Source: Enterococcus sp. 5H (lineage in GTDB: Bacteria > Bacillota > Bacilli > Lactobacillales > Enterococcaceae). From it: a DNA stretch of 39,363 bases. This document shows positions 1 to 9,762 of this stretch, one piece after another. The notes below the pieces were generated by a model. The model made no database searches. It saw only the letters and a list, made by a program, of their open reading frames with translations, and was not told the origin of the DNA. Each line of letters opens with the position of its first letter. Position 1 is the first letter of the stretch. The translations under genes were made by a program, and so were the position numbers. The stretch covers positions 1-39,363 of the forward strand of contig NZ_AMDP01000008.1 of NCBI RefSeq assembly GCF_028128615.1, written 5' to 3'.

Positions 1-90
1 TAACATAACATACATTATACAAAGATAAAAAATAAATAAATTAACTTGTTGATGAAGAAAACTATATTGGTTTTTCAAAAGTAATAAGGA

Positions 91-121
91 TTGACAAGTT
101 TAATAAGTCACAATTCATTAT
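91..121 (+). promoter_or_regulatory. Candidate promoter of the first Mga-like regulator
   Basis: A perfect -35 hexamer TTGACA (91-96) is followed after 19 bases by CATTAT (116-121), a 4/6 match to the -10 consensus. The spacer is longer than the usual 17, so the -10 assignment is tentative. The gene start at 145 has a good ribosome binding site, AAGGGAG, at 131-137. Confidence 0.35.
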
Positions 122-144
122 ATAGAAAGAAAGGGAGATGAGCA

Positions 145-1710
145 ATGAACATTGAACAATTTTTAGGCAAAAAACAACAATTAAAATATGCTTTACTAAA
201 ACAATTACTATCTGCTCCAGAGGGACGAATGTCGCAAGCTCAGCTGATGGAAGAACTAGAAACATCGTATGGCACCTTGGTTAACCTATTTAAAGAGACC
301 ACTCAAGATATAGTTACGGTTCAATTAAACGTCAAATTACAACTGACACAAGACCGAGCTCATGCACAAAAATACTACCAAATACACGTACATGATGTGA
401 CCGCGTTAGACTATCTATTGCTACATTATCTGAATGAATCTGCTCCATTTCTTTTATTAAAGGACGTGATTTTTGGTCAAAAGTTAACTATAGAAGAAAC
501 TGCAAAACAATACCATCTTTCTAAATCTACTTTGAGGCGAGTGATTGTGCTTTTGAATGAACAATTGGCAACATATAATGTTGTTCTTTCGATGAAAAAA
601 AAGCTTCATTTAGAAGGGAATGAATGGGGAATTCGATTGTTTGCAGCTAATTTTCTCGCTCGGTCATACGGAAGCAAAGAATGGTTCTTTTCTTGCGTTA
701 GCTTACAGGAGGTTCAGAATTATGCCTCAATGGTAGCTTCTCAATTTGTTTACACAGATAATCTAGTCAATGATATTTCAGCATTGTATTTAATTGCCGT
801 TTCTTTTTCAAGAAAGAAACAAACGAAAGATCTGTTTTCAGAGAGTAAACAAAAAGAAAGTTTATACATAGAAGATACAGTAGATTTCCAACAATTTTTA
901 GTTGAAGGAAGTCAATTTATATCGGAGAAAGAGCCTGAATTGAAAGAAAAAGAGCAAGTAACAAAGAATCAAGTTGTTTTCACTTTGTTATTGCTGAATA
1001 ACAATCTGTCAATTGTTCAAAAAACACCCCATTTCTTTTATCAACTACCGATGCAAGATGAGTTTTCTTTGTTTAAACTGGGTATTGATTTATTGATGGA
1101 AATCGAACGAAAATTACCAACACCATTAACAATGGAAGAACACTTGAATTTAAGTTATCAATTTAGCTTGATTGCTTATCGGCAACTATTTTTAGAAAAG
1201 GTCTACTCGATTCATCAGTTATCAATACGAAAAGTAGATCAAGGCACTATACGTAAAATTTTTGAAACAGTTTCTAATTTTTTATACGAACATAGTCAAT
1301 TAATCCCAGACCACCAACGACTTGTATTAAAAGAAGAATATACACAGATTTTACTCACACAAGTAAATTGGTTGCGGTACAAACCGATAATCCATATATA
1401 TATCATGAGTAGCGGAAAGTCAGAATATCTATATGATGAAGTATTATTAGCAACTCCTCGATTGGTGTTCAATGTAAAAATAGATAAGACATTAAATGAA
1501 CAAACAGATTTGGTGGTCAGTGATACTGGATTCACGAAAAATTTACTAGTGGGTTCCTTTTCAACTCCAATTTTTTATTGGAAGAGAGAATCATCTGAAA
1601 ATACAGAACGATTTTACAAAGAATTGTCCCGTATCAGTAGGCGAAAATGGCAAGATATGTCAATAAATCGAACCTCGTCTGTAAAAACTATCGTACACAA
1701 TGCAAACTAA
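145..1710 (+). CDS. Mga/AtxA-family transcriptional regulator (EbpR-like)
   Basis: A predicted DNA-binding activator of 521 residues. The N-terminal ~60 residues form a winged-helix-like segment. A second HTH of the Mga type follows at about 110-150, with the recognisable run EETAKQYHLSKSTLRRVI. The long middle region resembles the PRD-like part of Mga/AtxA. The C-terminus, around PIIHIYIMSSGKSEYLYDEV, looks like the EIIB-like domain of this family. It lies 86 bases upstream of the giant adhesin gene in the same direction. In E. faecalis the pilus activator EbpR is of this family and sits next to the pilin genes, so control of the downstream pilus/WxL genes is the natural inference. It is a distant paralogue of the regulator at 23007. 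The ATG at 145 is well placed behind AAGGGAG. Confidence 0.85.
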   Translation: MNIEQFLGKKQQLKYALLKQLLSAPEGRMSQAQLMEELETSYGTLVNLFKETTQDIVTVQLNVKLQLTQDRAHAQKYYQIHVHDVTALDYLLLHYLNESAPFLLLKDVIFGQKLTIEETAKQYHLSKSTLRRVIVLLNEQLATYNVVLSMKKKLHLEGNEWGIRLFAANFLARSYGSKEWFFSCVSLQEVQNYASMVASQFVYTDNLVNDISALYLIAVSFSRKKQTKDLFSESKQKESLYIEDTVDFQQFLVEGSQFISEKEPELKEKEQVTKNQVVFTLLLLNNNLSIVQKTPHFFYQLPMQDEFSLFKLGIDLLMEIERKLPTPLTMEEHLNLSYQFSLIAYRQLFLEKVYSIHQLSIRKVDQGTIRKIFETVSNFLYEHSQLIPDHQRLVLKEEYTQILLTQVNWLRYKPIIHIYIMSSGKSEYLYDEVLLATPRLVFNVKIDKTLNEQTDLVVSDTGFTKNLLVGSFSTPIFYWKRESSENTERFYKELSRISRRKWQDMSINRTSSVKTIVHNAN

Positions 1711-1796
1711 AAATAATGGAGAAGTTGATATTGTTTCGTTTTAAAAAGAACAATTTTGTAAATAAAGATGATTAAAAAAGAGATAGGAGGAATATT

Positions 1797-4700
1797 ATGC
1801 AATTAAACAAAAAGAAGCTGTTTATTTCAGTTCTGCTAGCTTTGTTAATAATTATAGGTGGAACTAAAGTATTTAGCGTAAAAGAGACATTATTAAAAGC
1901 AAAAGAAGATCCAAGAATTATTCAGCCACGAGCAACGTATAATGGTGACCAATATGTTGTTAATTCTGAATTAACAACGATTACCGGTACCCCAATTGTA
2001 AATGGGGACACAATGTACCTGCAGACACAGTATAAATTATATTATGAGTGGGAGCTTCCAGATAATACTTTTAATGAAGGAGACGTAATAGTCTTCAGCA
2101 TTCCAGAAGAATTTAATATTTTAAGTGAACATACCTTCCCTGTATATGATTCCAATGGGGTTGCAATCGGAGAAGCGGAGGTTGTAAAGGGGGCAGATGG
2201 TTACGAAATTCAAATGACGATGACTCATCACATTGAAGAACACTCCAATGTAAAAGGGACTTTTGAACTTATCTTTGCTTTGGATAAGACATTTGTTAAG
2301 GATGGGAATAACACCATTCAAATACCTGGTGGAGATATTTCAGTAAGTGTCCCTAATCCCCCTGATACTGGCGGAGGAGGCGGAGGAGGCGGAGAAGGTG
2401 CTGGTCAAACTGGAGCCAACCAGAAAAAAGGAGACATAAGCATTGATCCTTCTGTTCCAGGAGGAAGGCTTATTGGATACAATATTGACCTTGGACGCGA
2501 AACTTTATTAGGGAAAGCTAATGATTTTGAGGATATTGAAAGTATTATTATTTCTGATAAACCATTTAATCAAGTTATATATCCAGATTACTATTTTGTA
2601 GACTATCCTATGCGAGAATCTGGTTTTTTTGAAGGGATTTCGTTTGAATATCCATATGTGAGTATAGATGATCCGAGACTTTCGCTAGCCAATGATATGA
2701 CGTCTTTCGAGATTGATATTCTACCTACCGTTAAAACCTTCGAACAAAAGGCTAAGGACAACAATACAGAGTTTAGAGCATATGATTTACGTTATGCAAC
2801 TCTACCAATAGATTCATCTGTTACTCAGGAACTAACTAATAATGCCACTATCAGAATTAAGTACAAACCAGAAACCGGATTTGATGATAATGTCTGGGTT
2901 TTAAGCGATGAAGTAGTTTGGAACGCAGGTTCTGGAACTGCAACTGGTGATAATGGTTGGGTGAGATTAATCAAACACGATTCTGAAGGAAATGAAACAG
3001 ATCCTCAATATCGATTAACTGATGCAGAATTTGATCTTTATAAAAGAAGTGAAAATGGCGGACAAGATACAAAAGTAAACAAGATAGACTTAGTTACAGA
3101 TGATGAGGGTGTAATTGAATATAAGGGATTAACTACAGGCCGATATTACTTTAAAGAAACGCAAGCGCCAATCGGCTATGAAGTTTCTTCGGCAGAGTAT
3201 TCATTTGAAATTACTACAGATAATATGGGTGCTTTTATTGAAATAGCAGTTCCTGATGATCCAATTGGCACAGAGCCAGACTACAGCCTTGAAATTCAAA
3301 AAACAGATGATAATAGTAATGCATTATCAGGGGCTGATTTCCAATTAAAAGCAACAGATGGTTCAATGGATCAAACACTGTCTGTAGCTAGTGATGGAAA
3401 AGTGAAGTTTGACGAATTACTTCCTGAAGTAACATATGAATTAACAGAGGTTAAAGCACCAGATGGGTATCAAAAGAAAGAAGATACCTACACCATTATT
3501 ATGAATCAAAATGGTGATTTAACGGTAAAAGAAGGATCAAAAACATTAGTTGAGGGGCAAGATTACAATTGGAACACTAATAATTTATCTTTGAGTTTTT
3601 CAGTTAAAAATACTCCAGAAATTGAAAAAGTAGGTTCAGTTGTTTTAATTAAACATGACTCTGAAGATGATACAACATTTTTAGAAGGTGCGAAATTCGA
3701 TCTATATACAAAAAATGGCACACTTGTTGAAAAAGATTTGACAACAGATGGTGATGGAAAAATATCTGTGGAGAATTTACCATTAGGGGACTATTATTTT
3801 ATTGAAACCCAAGCCCCAGACGGTTACGACATACCACATACACCTGATAATCGAGTAGATTTTTCGATAACAGAAGCAGATGCTGATGCAGAAAAAACTG
3901 TTGAAGTAAAAATGTCAAATGTGAAAACGGAGGATCTAGTAGGGAATGTAGAGCTTGTTAAATTCAATATAGAAAACACAACTGAAACATTAGCAGGTGC
4001 GACATTTGATCTTTATAGAGAAGGTGAGAATGAACCGATTCAGACTGATTTAACCACTGAATCAAATGGAAAATTAATTGTTACCGACCTACCATTGGGG
4101 GATTACTATTTTGTGGAAACCAAAGCCCCGGATGGCTACGATCTACCAGAAGGTAATGCCAACCTTTTTGAATTTTCAATTACAACAGAAGATGCGTCCG
4201 TAGGTGTCACAGTTAATGTACAAGCACCTAATGTAAAAGAAAATACACCAGTTGGTTCGGTCAGTTTGTATAAATATGATAGTAAGAATGAAAATTTAGG
4301 ATTAGAGGGAGCAGAATTTTCTCTCTATAAAAAAGATGGTACATTGCTTCGAACAGAGTTAACAACTAATGATGACGGAATACTACTTGTTCCAGACTTA
4401 CCTTTTGGTGAATACTATTTTGTGGAAACCAAGGCTCCAGACGGTTATTTCCTAAATGGTAGCGAGTATCCATTTGAGATCACAGAAGAATATGTTGAAG
4501 TACCTGTTGAGGTTCACGTGTCTAACATTAAAACACCACCTAGAGAATTGATATTAACTAAAACAGATGAAGAAACAGGAGAACCAATATCGGGTGTGGT
4601 CTTTATCATCCAAAATAGAAATACGTATTATAACGAATGGGGTCCAGTTGATACAGGGATTAATAAACAACCATTAGTGACAGATGAGGATGGACAAATC

Positions 4701-7604
4701 ATTATTAATGATAGTACTTATCCTGGATTGATTGATCATATGATTGAATTAAATGACCAGTCGGATGTTAGTGGTATGCGATTTAGAGAGATCAGTACAC
4801 CAGAGGGTTATACTGATCCGTATCCAACTAAATCTGGTCAGAAAGATAATGCAAACGATCTTTCTGCTAATGATTTTGCTAAAGATATTCCAATGGATAC
4901 CTTAAAAGGGACACCTTTATCGGATGATCCAATTTATGTTGAATTAACAATGACAAATAAAAAAGAAAAAACAACAAGCAAAGTTATTCGTGTAGAAAAA
5001 CGTGATAAGGCAACAGGGGCATTAATTACTGATGGTGAGGCAACATTTATTATTCAATCGTTACGTGAAGACGATCAGTGGTCAGCGTTCAGTGAGCAGC
5101 AATTCACCACACAAGATGGTGTCGCTGTGATCGATGATGAAGATCTGATTGATGAACTGCTAAGATACCAAGGCGAACCAAATGACCAAAAATATCGTTT
5201 CCGTGAAATCGAAGCACCTGAAGGCTATAAAGATCCACAAGCCCCAAGTCCATTATCAGCAAGAGAAGCAGTTGGCGGGATTGGCGATGAATTTTCAGAA
5301 GAATTTGAATTAGATGTAGTTAATGGGACAGATGTAGTGGTCGTAGTCGAAAATGAATCTGAAGAGGAACCGGGAGATCGGGCATTAACTCTAAAAAAAG
5401 AAGATGACTACATGGATACACCTTTATCCGGTGCGGAATTTGTCATTGAAAAATATGATGCTGGATCAGAAACATGGAATCAGGTTAATTCAAATACTTA
5501 CACAACAAATAGAAGTGGTGTAATTGAATTAGATGAAGATGATATCAAGAGTTTTGGTACTGATTATCCAATTTATATCGCTTTTAAAGAAGTCACCCCT
5601 CCAAGCGGATATGAAATGCCTGCGAATCCGTATACTGAAACGATCACAATCACTGCGGATGGAGCAACACCTGATTATGTATTAAAAGAGAACCATGCGA
5701 TTCCCAAAGATAGAGAAATGACCTTGAAAAAAGTCGATGGTTTTTCCAATATGCCATTAGGAGAAGCTGGTTTCCAAATCTATAAAGAAGATGAAAATGG
5801 GGAATATACGCTTTACGACGAGCTTCCGGGAATCTATTACACTGAATCAAATGGCGAGTACGTTTTTGATGAATATTATGAAATAAGATTCATGGAAAAT
5901 GGAAACTATAAATTGAAAGAAGTTGTGCCACCAGAAGGCTACGAACTTCCGGATGATCCATTTACTGAAATGTTTACTGTCACTGATACCGGAGTGACAC
6001 CAAATCGATTAGTGAAAAAAAACTATAAAGATAGTGACTTTATGTTGAAGAAAATCGATCAAAATGGTCAACCAGTTAAAGGCGCAAAATTTGACTTATA
6101 CAAATATCCTGGACCAGGCGGAACAGGGACACCAGAAAATTATGGACATCCTACCTATGTAACGGATGAAGATGGAGAAATTATCATCGACCAAGATGAT
6201 TTGAAGGAAATGGAAGACGGTGTGTATTTCTGGCGAGAAGTAGAAGCACCGGAAGGCTATGAAATTTTGGAAGAAGATACTGCGACGTTTACCATTCTAA
6301 ATGGCAAATCAAATCCTTCCGTTATCCGTCATGTAAACCAATATGATGGACGTTTGCTTAAATTTTCTAAAGTTGATGACCGATATGGGTCTGGAAAGAA
6401 TGAATATTGGACCGGATTGACAGGTGCTGTATTCGAGCTAGAAAAACAAAATGGAAATAACTGGGAAACTGTCAAAGATAAGGATGGAAAAACGGTTTCA
6501 TTCACTACTGAAAGTATCTATGATGAGGATGGAGATCTAGATCAAGCAGGGGTGATTACTCTTAATGACCAAGATATTGAAAAATATGGACTAAGTAATG
6601 GAACATACCGTTTCCGAGAAGTTACACCTCCACCAGGATATGAATTGCCTGATGATCTATATACACCTACGTTTGAAATTAAAGATACGGCTATTACACC
6701 AGAAGAAATTGTGAAAACAAATAGTCGTTTATCTGACCGAGATCTGACACTGAAAAAGGTTGACGGTCGAGACCAAAGTTTAGGTTTAGCTGGCGCAAAA
6801 TTTGAATTTGAATGGACATGGGGAGAACAAGCAGGAGAGACATACCATTATTGGACCACTTATAAAGAATGGAATCCTGCTACACAGAAAAATGAACCAG
6901 TAATTTTTGAAACAGATGAAAATGGAGAGTTTACACTTACAGAATCTCAGATATTTAGTATCTATGGTATAGGTGATGGGGATCATCGTAAAGGTCGTTT
7001 TAAAGAAGTAGAAGCGCCAGAAGGGTATCTAATGCCTGACGATGTTTATACAGAGATATTTGAGATCCGAGCTACTGAAATTGTAGATATGAATGGTCGA
7101 CCTATAACTGAAATCAAGAAAGTCAACTATAAAGTTATTGATACCTACGAACTGGAATTGCTTAAGGTCAACGACAATGAAGTGCGTTTGGATGGTGCCG
7201 AGTTCACATTAGTTCCTACTGACGGATCAGGACAACCAGAAATTTCAACCGGTGATAAAGGAATCTTTAATTTCAAAGATCTAGAGCCAGATGTGGAATA
7301 TACCTTAACTGAAACCAAAGCACCCGATGATTATTTCATCAATCAAACACCATATACCTTTATCTTACGAACCGATGAAGATCCAGATGGTATTTTAGAA
7401 GTTTACTACAATGGAAAACTGTTGGAAGAAGGCAAGGATTATGAATGGGATAATACTCTACTTAAACTAAGCTTGGTGATTATTAATCGGAAGTCCTCCA
7501 TGCCAATTACTGGAAGTGTTGGAATTATTGGGTTACTGATTGCCGGAGCAACCGCGATTGGTGTGGCATATAATTTCCAATGGAAAAAGAAACGAATGAG
7601 CTAG
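1797..7604 (+). CDS. Giant LPxTG-type adhesin / pilus tip protein with about 13 SpaA/Cna_B repeats
   Basis: A secreted wall-anchored surface protein of 1935 residues, unusually long. An N-terminal signal/membrane segment (roughly residues 8-28) is followed by a beta-rich adhesin-like region, then a glycine linker at about 192-201, then a second non-repetitive region to about 384. From there to about 1890 I count thirteen SpaA/Cna_B-type domains. Each starts with a strand like LxLxKxD and ends with an E-box such as ETKAPDGY or REVEAPEGY. The Lys and Glu needed for internal isopeptide bonds are visible in most. The C-terminus has a sorting signal MPITG (7500-7514), a hydrophobic segment and the tail KKKRMS. 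No vWA MIDAS motif is seen, unlike EbpA-type tips. It precedes the backbone pilin and is probably the tip or ancillary adhesin; the ligand is unknown. RBS AGGAGG is just upstream of the ATG. Confidence 0.85.
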   Translation: MQLNKKKLFISVLLALLIIIGGTKVFSVKETLLKAKEDPRIIQPRATYNGDQYVVNSELTTITGTPIVNGDTMYLQTQYKLYYEWELPDNTFNEGDVIVFSIPEEFNILSEHTFPVYDSNGVAIGEAEVVKGADGYEIQMTMTHHIEEHSNVKGTFELIFALDKTFVKDGNNTIQIPGGDISVSVPNPPDTGGGGGGGGEGAGQTGANQKKGDISIDPSVPGGRLIGYNIDLGRETLLGKANDFEDIESIIISDKPFNQVIYPDYYFVDYPMRESGFFEGISFEYPYVSIDDPRLSLANDMTSFEIDILPTVKTFEQKAKDNNTEFRAYDLRYATLPIDSSVTQELTNNATIRIKYKPETGFDDNVWVLSDEVVWNAGSGTATGDNGWVRLIKHDSEGNETDPQYRLTDAEFDLYKRSENGGQDTKVNKIDLVTDDEGVIEYKGLTTGRYYFKETQAPIGYEVSSAEYSFEITTDNMGAFIEIAVPDDPIGTEPDYSLEIQKTDDNSNALSGADFQLKATDGSMDQTLSVASDGKVKFDELLPEVTYELTEVKAPDGYQKKEDTYTIIMNQNGDLTVKEGSKTLVEGQDYNWNTNNLSLSFSVKNTPEIEKVGSVVLIKHDSEDDTTFLEGAKFDLYTKNGTLVEKDLTTDGDGKISVENLPLGDYYFIETQAPDGYDIPHTPDNRVDFSITEADADAEKTVEVKMSNVKTEDLVGNVELVKFNIENTTETLAGATFDLYREGENEPIQTDLTTESNGKLIVTDLPLGDYYFVETKAPDGYDLPEGNANLFEFSITTEDASVGVTVNVQAPNVKENTPVGSVSLYKYDSKNENLGLEGAEFSLYKKDGTLLRTELTTNDDGILLVPDLPFGEYYFVETKAPDGYFLNGSEYPFEITEEYVEVPVEVHVSNIKTPPRELILTKTDEETGEPISGVVFIIQNRNTYYNEWGPVDTGINKQPLVTDEDGQIIINDSTYPGLIDHMIELNDQSDVSGMRFREISTPEGYTDPYPTKSGQKDNANDLSANDFAKDIPMDTLKGTPLSDDPIYVELTMTNKKEKTTSKVIRVEKRDKATGALITDGEATFIIQSLREDDQWSAFSEQQFTTQDGVAVIDDEDLIDELLRYQGEPNDQKYRFREIEAPEGYKDPQAPSPLSAREAVGGIGDEFSEEFELDVVNGTDVVVVVENESEEEPGDRALTLKKEDDYMDTPLSGAEFVIEKYDAGSETWNQVNSNTYTTNRSGVIELDEDDIKSFGTDYPIYIAFKEVTPPSGYEMPANPYTETITITADGATPDYVLKENHAIPKDREMTLKKVDGFSNMPLGEAGFQIYKEDENGEYTLYDELPGIYYTESNGEYVFDEYYEIRFMENGNYKLKEVVPPEGYELPDDPFTEMFTVTDTGVTPNRLVKKNYKDSDFMLKKIDQNGQPVKGAKFDLYKYPGPGGTGTPENYGHPTYVTDEDGEIIIDQDDLKEMEDGVYFWREVEAPEGYEILEEDTATFTILNGKSNPSVIRHVNQYDGRLLKFSKVDDRYGSGKNEYWTGLTGAVFELEKQNGNNWETVKDKDGKTVSFTTESIYDEDGDLDQAGVITLNDQDIEKYGLSNGTYRFREVTPPPGYELPDDLYTPTFEIKDTAITPEEIVKTNSRLSDRDLTLKKVDGRDQSLGLAGAKFEFEWTWGEQAGETYHYWTTYKEWNPATQKNEPVIFETDENGEFTLTESQIFSIYGIGDGDHRKGRFKEVEAPEGYLMPDDVYTEIFEIRATEIVDMNGRPITEIKKVNYKVIDTYELELLKVNDNEVRLDGAEFTLVPTDGSGQPEISTGDKGIFNFKDLEPDVEYTLTETKAPDDYFINQTPYTFILRTDEDPDGILEVYYNGKLLEEGKDYEWDNTLLKLSLVIINRKSSMPITGSVGIIGLLIAGATAIGVAYNFQWKKKRMS
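2370..2398 (+). repeat. GGC/GGA triplet repeat encoding a glycine linker
   Basis: Two copies of the nonamer GGCGGAGGA plus a partial third encode an uninterrupted glycine run in the adhesin, separating its first N-terminal domain from the second. Unit changes would stay in frame. Confidence 0.7.
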
Positions 7605-7621
7605 TATCCAAGTATGGCTAT

Positions 7622-7655
7622 CTTTTCCCTGTCTAGTTGACTTAACAGGGAAAAG
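7622..7655 (+). other. Intercistronic hairpin between adhesin and pilin genes
   Basis: The 11-base arms CTTTTCCCTGT (7622-7632) and ACAGGGAAAAG (7645-7655) are perfectly complementary with a 12-base loop. No T-run follows, so it is not a standard intrinsic terminator. It could protect or delimit mRNA ends. Its right arm also contains the only Shine-Dalgarno-like sequence for the small ORF at 7662. Confidence 0.6.
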
Positions 7656-7661
7656 TTCATC

Positions 7662-7751
7662 ATGAAAAAAGTTACGCAGTACTTAAAAAGTACTTTGTAT
7701 AGCAAAATCATTAGACATAAACTAAAAAAAGAAAGTAGGAGAAACGAATGA
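7662..7751 (+). CDS. Possible 29-residue basic leader peptide overlapping the pilin start
   Basis: The ORF begins MKKVTQYLKSTLYSK and is rich in Lys and Arg. Its TGA stop (7749-7751) overlaps the pilin ATG (7748-7750) as ATGA, the classical arrangement for translational coupling. The purine-rich AGGGAAAAG ahead of its ATG lies inside the right arm of the hairpin at 7622-7655. A second small hairpin, AGTACTT/AAGTACT (7678-7684 and 7688-7694), lies within the ORF. It may be chance: the pilin has its own RBS (GTAGGAG) inside the ORF. Confidence 0.3.
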   Translation: MKKVTQYLKSTLYSKIIRHKLKKESRRNE

Positions 7752-9709
7752 ATAAGTCGAAACTGAAACATTTAGTATTAACACTTGCTTTAGCATTGCC
7801 TTTGATCTTGTCTTCAGTGACAGGATTTGTCCAGGCACAAGCCAAAGAAATGAATATTCAAGATTCAGGGAGTTTAACCATTCATAAATTATTAAACCCG
7901 AATTATCGTGAGCCAGGTACTGTGGGTGATGATGATGAGTTTCAAGGAGATGGAACCGCAACAGGTAATAATGTAAATGGCGGAGCTGCAATTAGCGGTC
8001 AGCCTTTAGCAGGTGTAGGTTTTACAATTGTTGGCCGACTAACAGATGCACAAGTTAGTGCGCTAGAAGACAGTAATGGTAACGTTACTCAAGCAGCGGC
8101 AGAAGATTTCATCGCTAATTTACCGGCTGGATTAGAGAAGCACGAGGGAACAACGAAGTCAGATGGAACGATTACATTCTCAAATCTACCTGTTAATACT
8201 AATGAACTAGACAACAACCGCTGGTTAGTGGTGGAAACAAGCAAACCGGATACGGTAGATAAAGCTGCGGTACCAGTAATTTTAAACGTACCAACAGGCA
8301 CACCAGAAACAAGCACAAACAACTATAACTATGATGTCAATCTATACGTGAAGAACTATGCCTCAGGTGAACCAGAAATTGAAAAAGAAATTGACAAACC
8401 AACGCATAGTACAGGCGATCGCGTACAATATACACTAAAAATTACGGATCTACCCGATGATTTAGCCAACTACAACCGTTTAGAAGTCTATGATCCATTG
8501 GATGAGCGTTTGAGCTTATTAGGCGAAACACCACATGCGGAGTCTTTAGGAACAGCCACATTGAAGAGTAAAGACGGCACAGTGAAAAAAGAATTCAACT
8601 CATATATTACAGATGACCCATCAATCACAGCAGAAAATACACCAGCTGGAAATGATGTCCTAATCCGTACAGGTAAGACAAGTGAAGCTGGAAAAGATCA
8701 ATATATTTACTGGGCGTTCACAGCGGAAGGAATCGCAAAATTAACCGATTTAGAACAAGGCGATTACATCGAGTTACCATTTGAAGTAATGGTTAACGAA
8801 AAAGCGAATTCAAATGTAGCCATTCCCAATGATGGTGAATTAGGTTTTGAAAACAAACCAGGAAATAACGGAACAAAACCCGTTGATCCAGAAAATCCTT
8901 ATACACCAGGACCAGAAGATCCAAACTATGGACCAGGAAAACCAACAGAAGTTGTGAATACAATTTTTGGTAAAAAAGACTTTGTGAAAACAGATGCCGA
9001 TACAAATGCGCCGTTACAAGGAGCAGAATTTATCGTCAAAGATACACCAAAACAACCGATCAATACAGTAGACGCAGATGGAAACAAAGTAGAATTACCA
9101 GCAGGTGAAGAAATTTATGCCGTCATCGAAAACGGGCGTGTGGTTCGTTGGACAGCAGATAAAAGCGAAGCAACACCAGTTATATCAGGAGCTGATGGTA
9201 AATTTACAGTAGACGGTTTAGCGTATACGAATGAAGTAAATTACAGCAAACAATACATTTTCGCGGTACAAGGACCATTATTAACAGGCGACGGTAGTGT
9301 CTACCAACCAGAAAAAACGGTGACACAAGAATATGTTTATGTAGCAGCAAGCCCGCGTACCTCAGCAACAACACAAGCACAGATCGATGCGGAAATCCAA
9401 GCAATTTTAGACGAGCATGACGATTGGGTATTCTACAAAGAATCAGAAACAAATCCAGCACAAATTGATTTTTTAGGGAATCAAATCCATGATTATTCAT
9501 TGGAAGAAACGAAAGCACCAGATGGCTATGTTCCGTTGAAAAACGATATTGGATTTACAGTGCCAGGTGACGAAACAGAAATTAATGTACCAAATAAAAA
9601 AACACCAGGTATACCGATTACTGGTGGTATGGGAACGATTATTTTTCTAATTGCTGGTTTATTATTAATGGGTGGCGCGTATAAACTTCGTAAAGGAAAG
9701 AACGCGTAA
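7748..9709 (+). CDS. Backbone (major) pilin, class C sortase substrate
   Basis: The likely shaft subunit, 653 residues, close in length to enterococcal EbpC. Features in order: a signal peptide (about 1-32, cleavage near VQAQA); an N-terminal domain ending in the pilin-motif-like VNLYVKN at 197-203, where Lys202 is the candidate for intermolecular cross-linking; a fimbrial isopeptide D2-type domain beginning about 208 (EKEIDKPTHSTGD); a Cna_B-like C-terminal domain with an E-box, YSLEETKAPDGY; a sorting signal IPITG; a hydrophobic segment; and the tail KLRKGKNA. It follows the adhesin gene by 143 bases and is followed by a strong terminator. The three downstream sortases would be expected to polymerise it. 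Confidence 0.9.
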   Translation: MNKSKLKHLVLTLALALPLILSSVTGFVQAQAKEMNIQDSGSLTIHKLLNPNYREPGTVGDDDEFQGDGTATGNNVNGGAAISGQPLAGVGFTIVGRLTDAQVSALEDSNGNVTQAAAEDFIANLPAGLEKHEGTTKSDGTITFSNLPVNTNELDNNRWLVVETSKPDTVDKAAVPVILNVPTGTPETSTNNYNYDVNLYVKNYASGEPEIEKEIDKPTHSTGDRVQYTLKITDLPDDLANYNRLEVYDPLDERLSLLGETPHAESLGTATLKSKDGTVKKEFNSYITDDPSITAENTPAGNDVLIRTGKTSEAGKDQYIYWAFTAEGIAKLTDLEQGDYIELPFEVMVNEKANSNVAIPNDGELGFENKPGNNGTKPVDPENPYTPGPEDPNYGPGKPTEVVNTIFGKKDFVKTDADTNAPLQGAEFIVKDTPKQPINTVDADGNKVELPAGEEIYAVIENGRVVRWTADKSEATPVISGADGKFTVDGLAYTNEVNYSKQYIFAVQGPLLTGDGSVYQPEKTVTQEYVYVAASPRTSATTQAQIDAEIQAILDEHDDWVFYKESETNPAQIDFLGNQIHDYSLEETKAPDGYVPLKNDIGFTVPGDETEINVPNKKTPGIPITGGMGTIIFLIAGLLLMGGAYKLRKGKNA

Positions 9710-9762
9710 TAATCTAAATAAGATCATTTCTCGTCGTTTTGGCAAGAAAGAATAACGCCGGG

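Noticed and set aside
1711-1796. Promoter search upstream of the giant adhesin.
   Set aside because: Several TTGATA/TTGTTT-like hexamers, but none has an acceptable -10 at 16-18 bases; an activator-dependent promoter is possible but cannot be pointed to.
2340-7600. Repeated motifs in the adhesin considered as a CRISPR-like array.
   Set aside because: They are coding Cna_B repeats of about 80-130 residues with divergent DNA, not short identical repeats with spacers.
7622-7655. Hairpin considered as an intrinsic terminator.
   Set aside because: No T-run follows, so it was recorded as a structural element.
9204-9518. 104-codon minus-strand ORF inside the backbone pilin.
   Set aside because: Shadow of the pilin gene; no RBS, no recognisable protein features.
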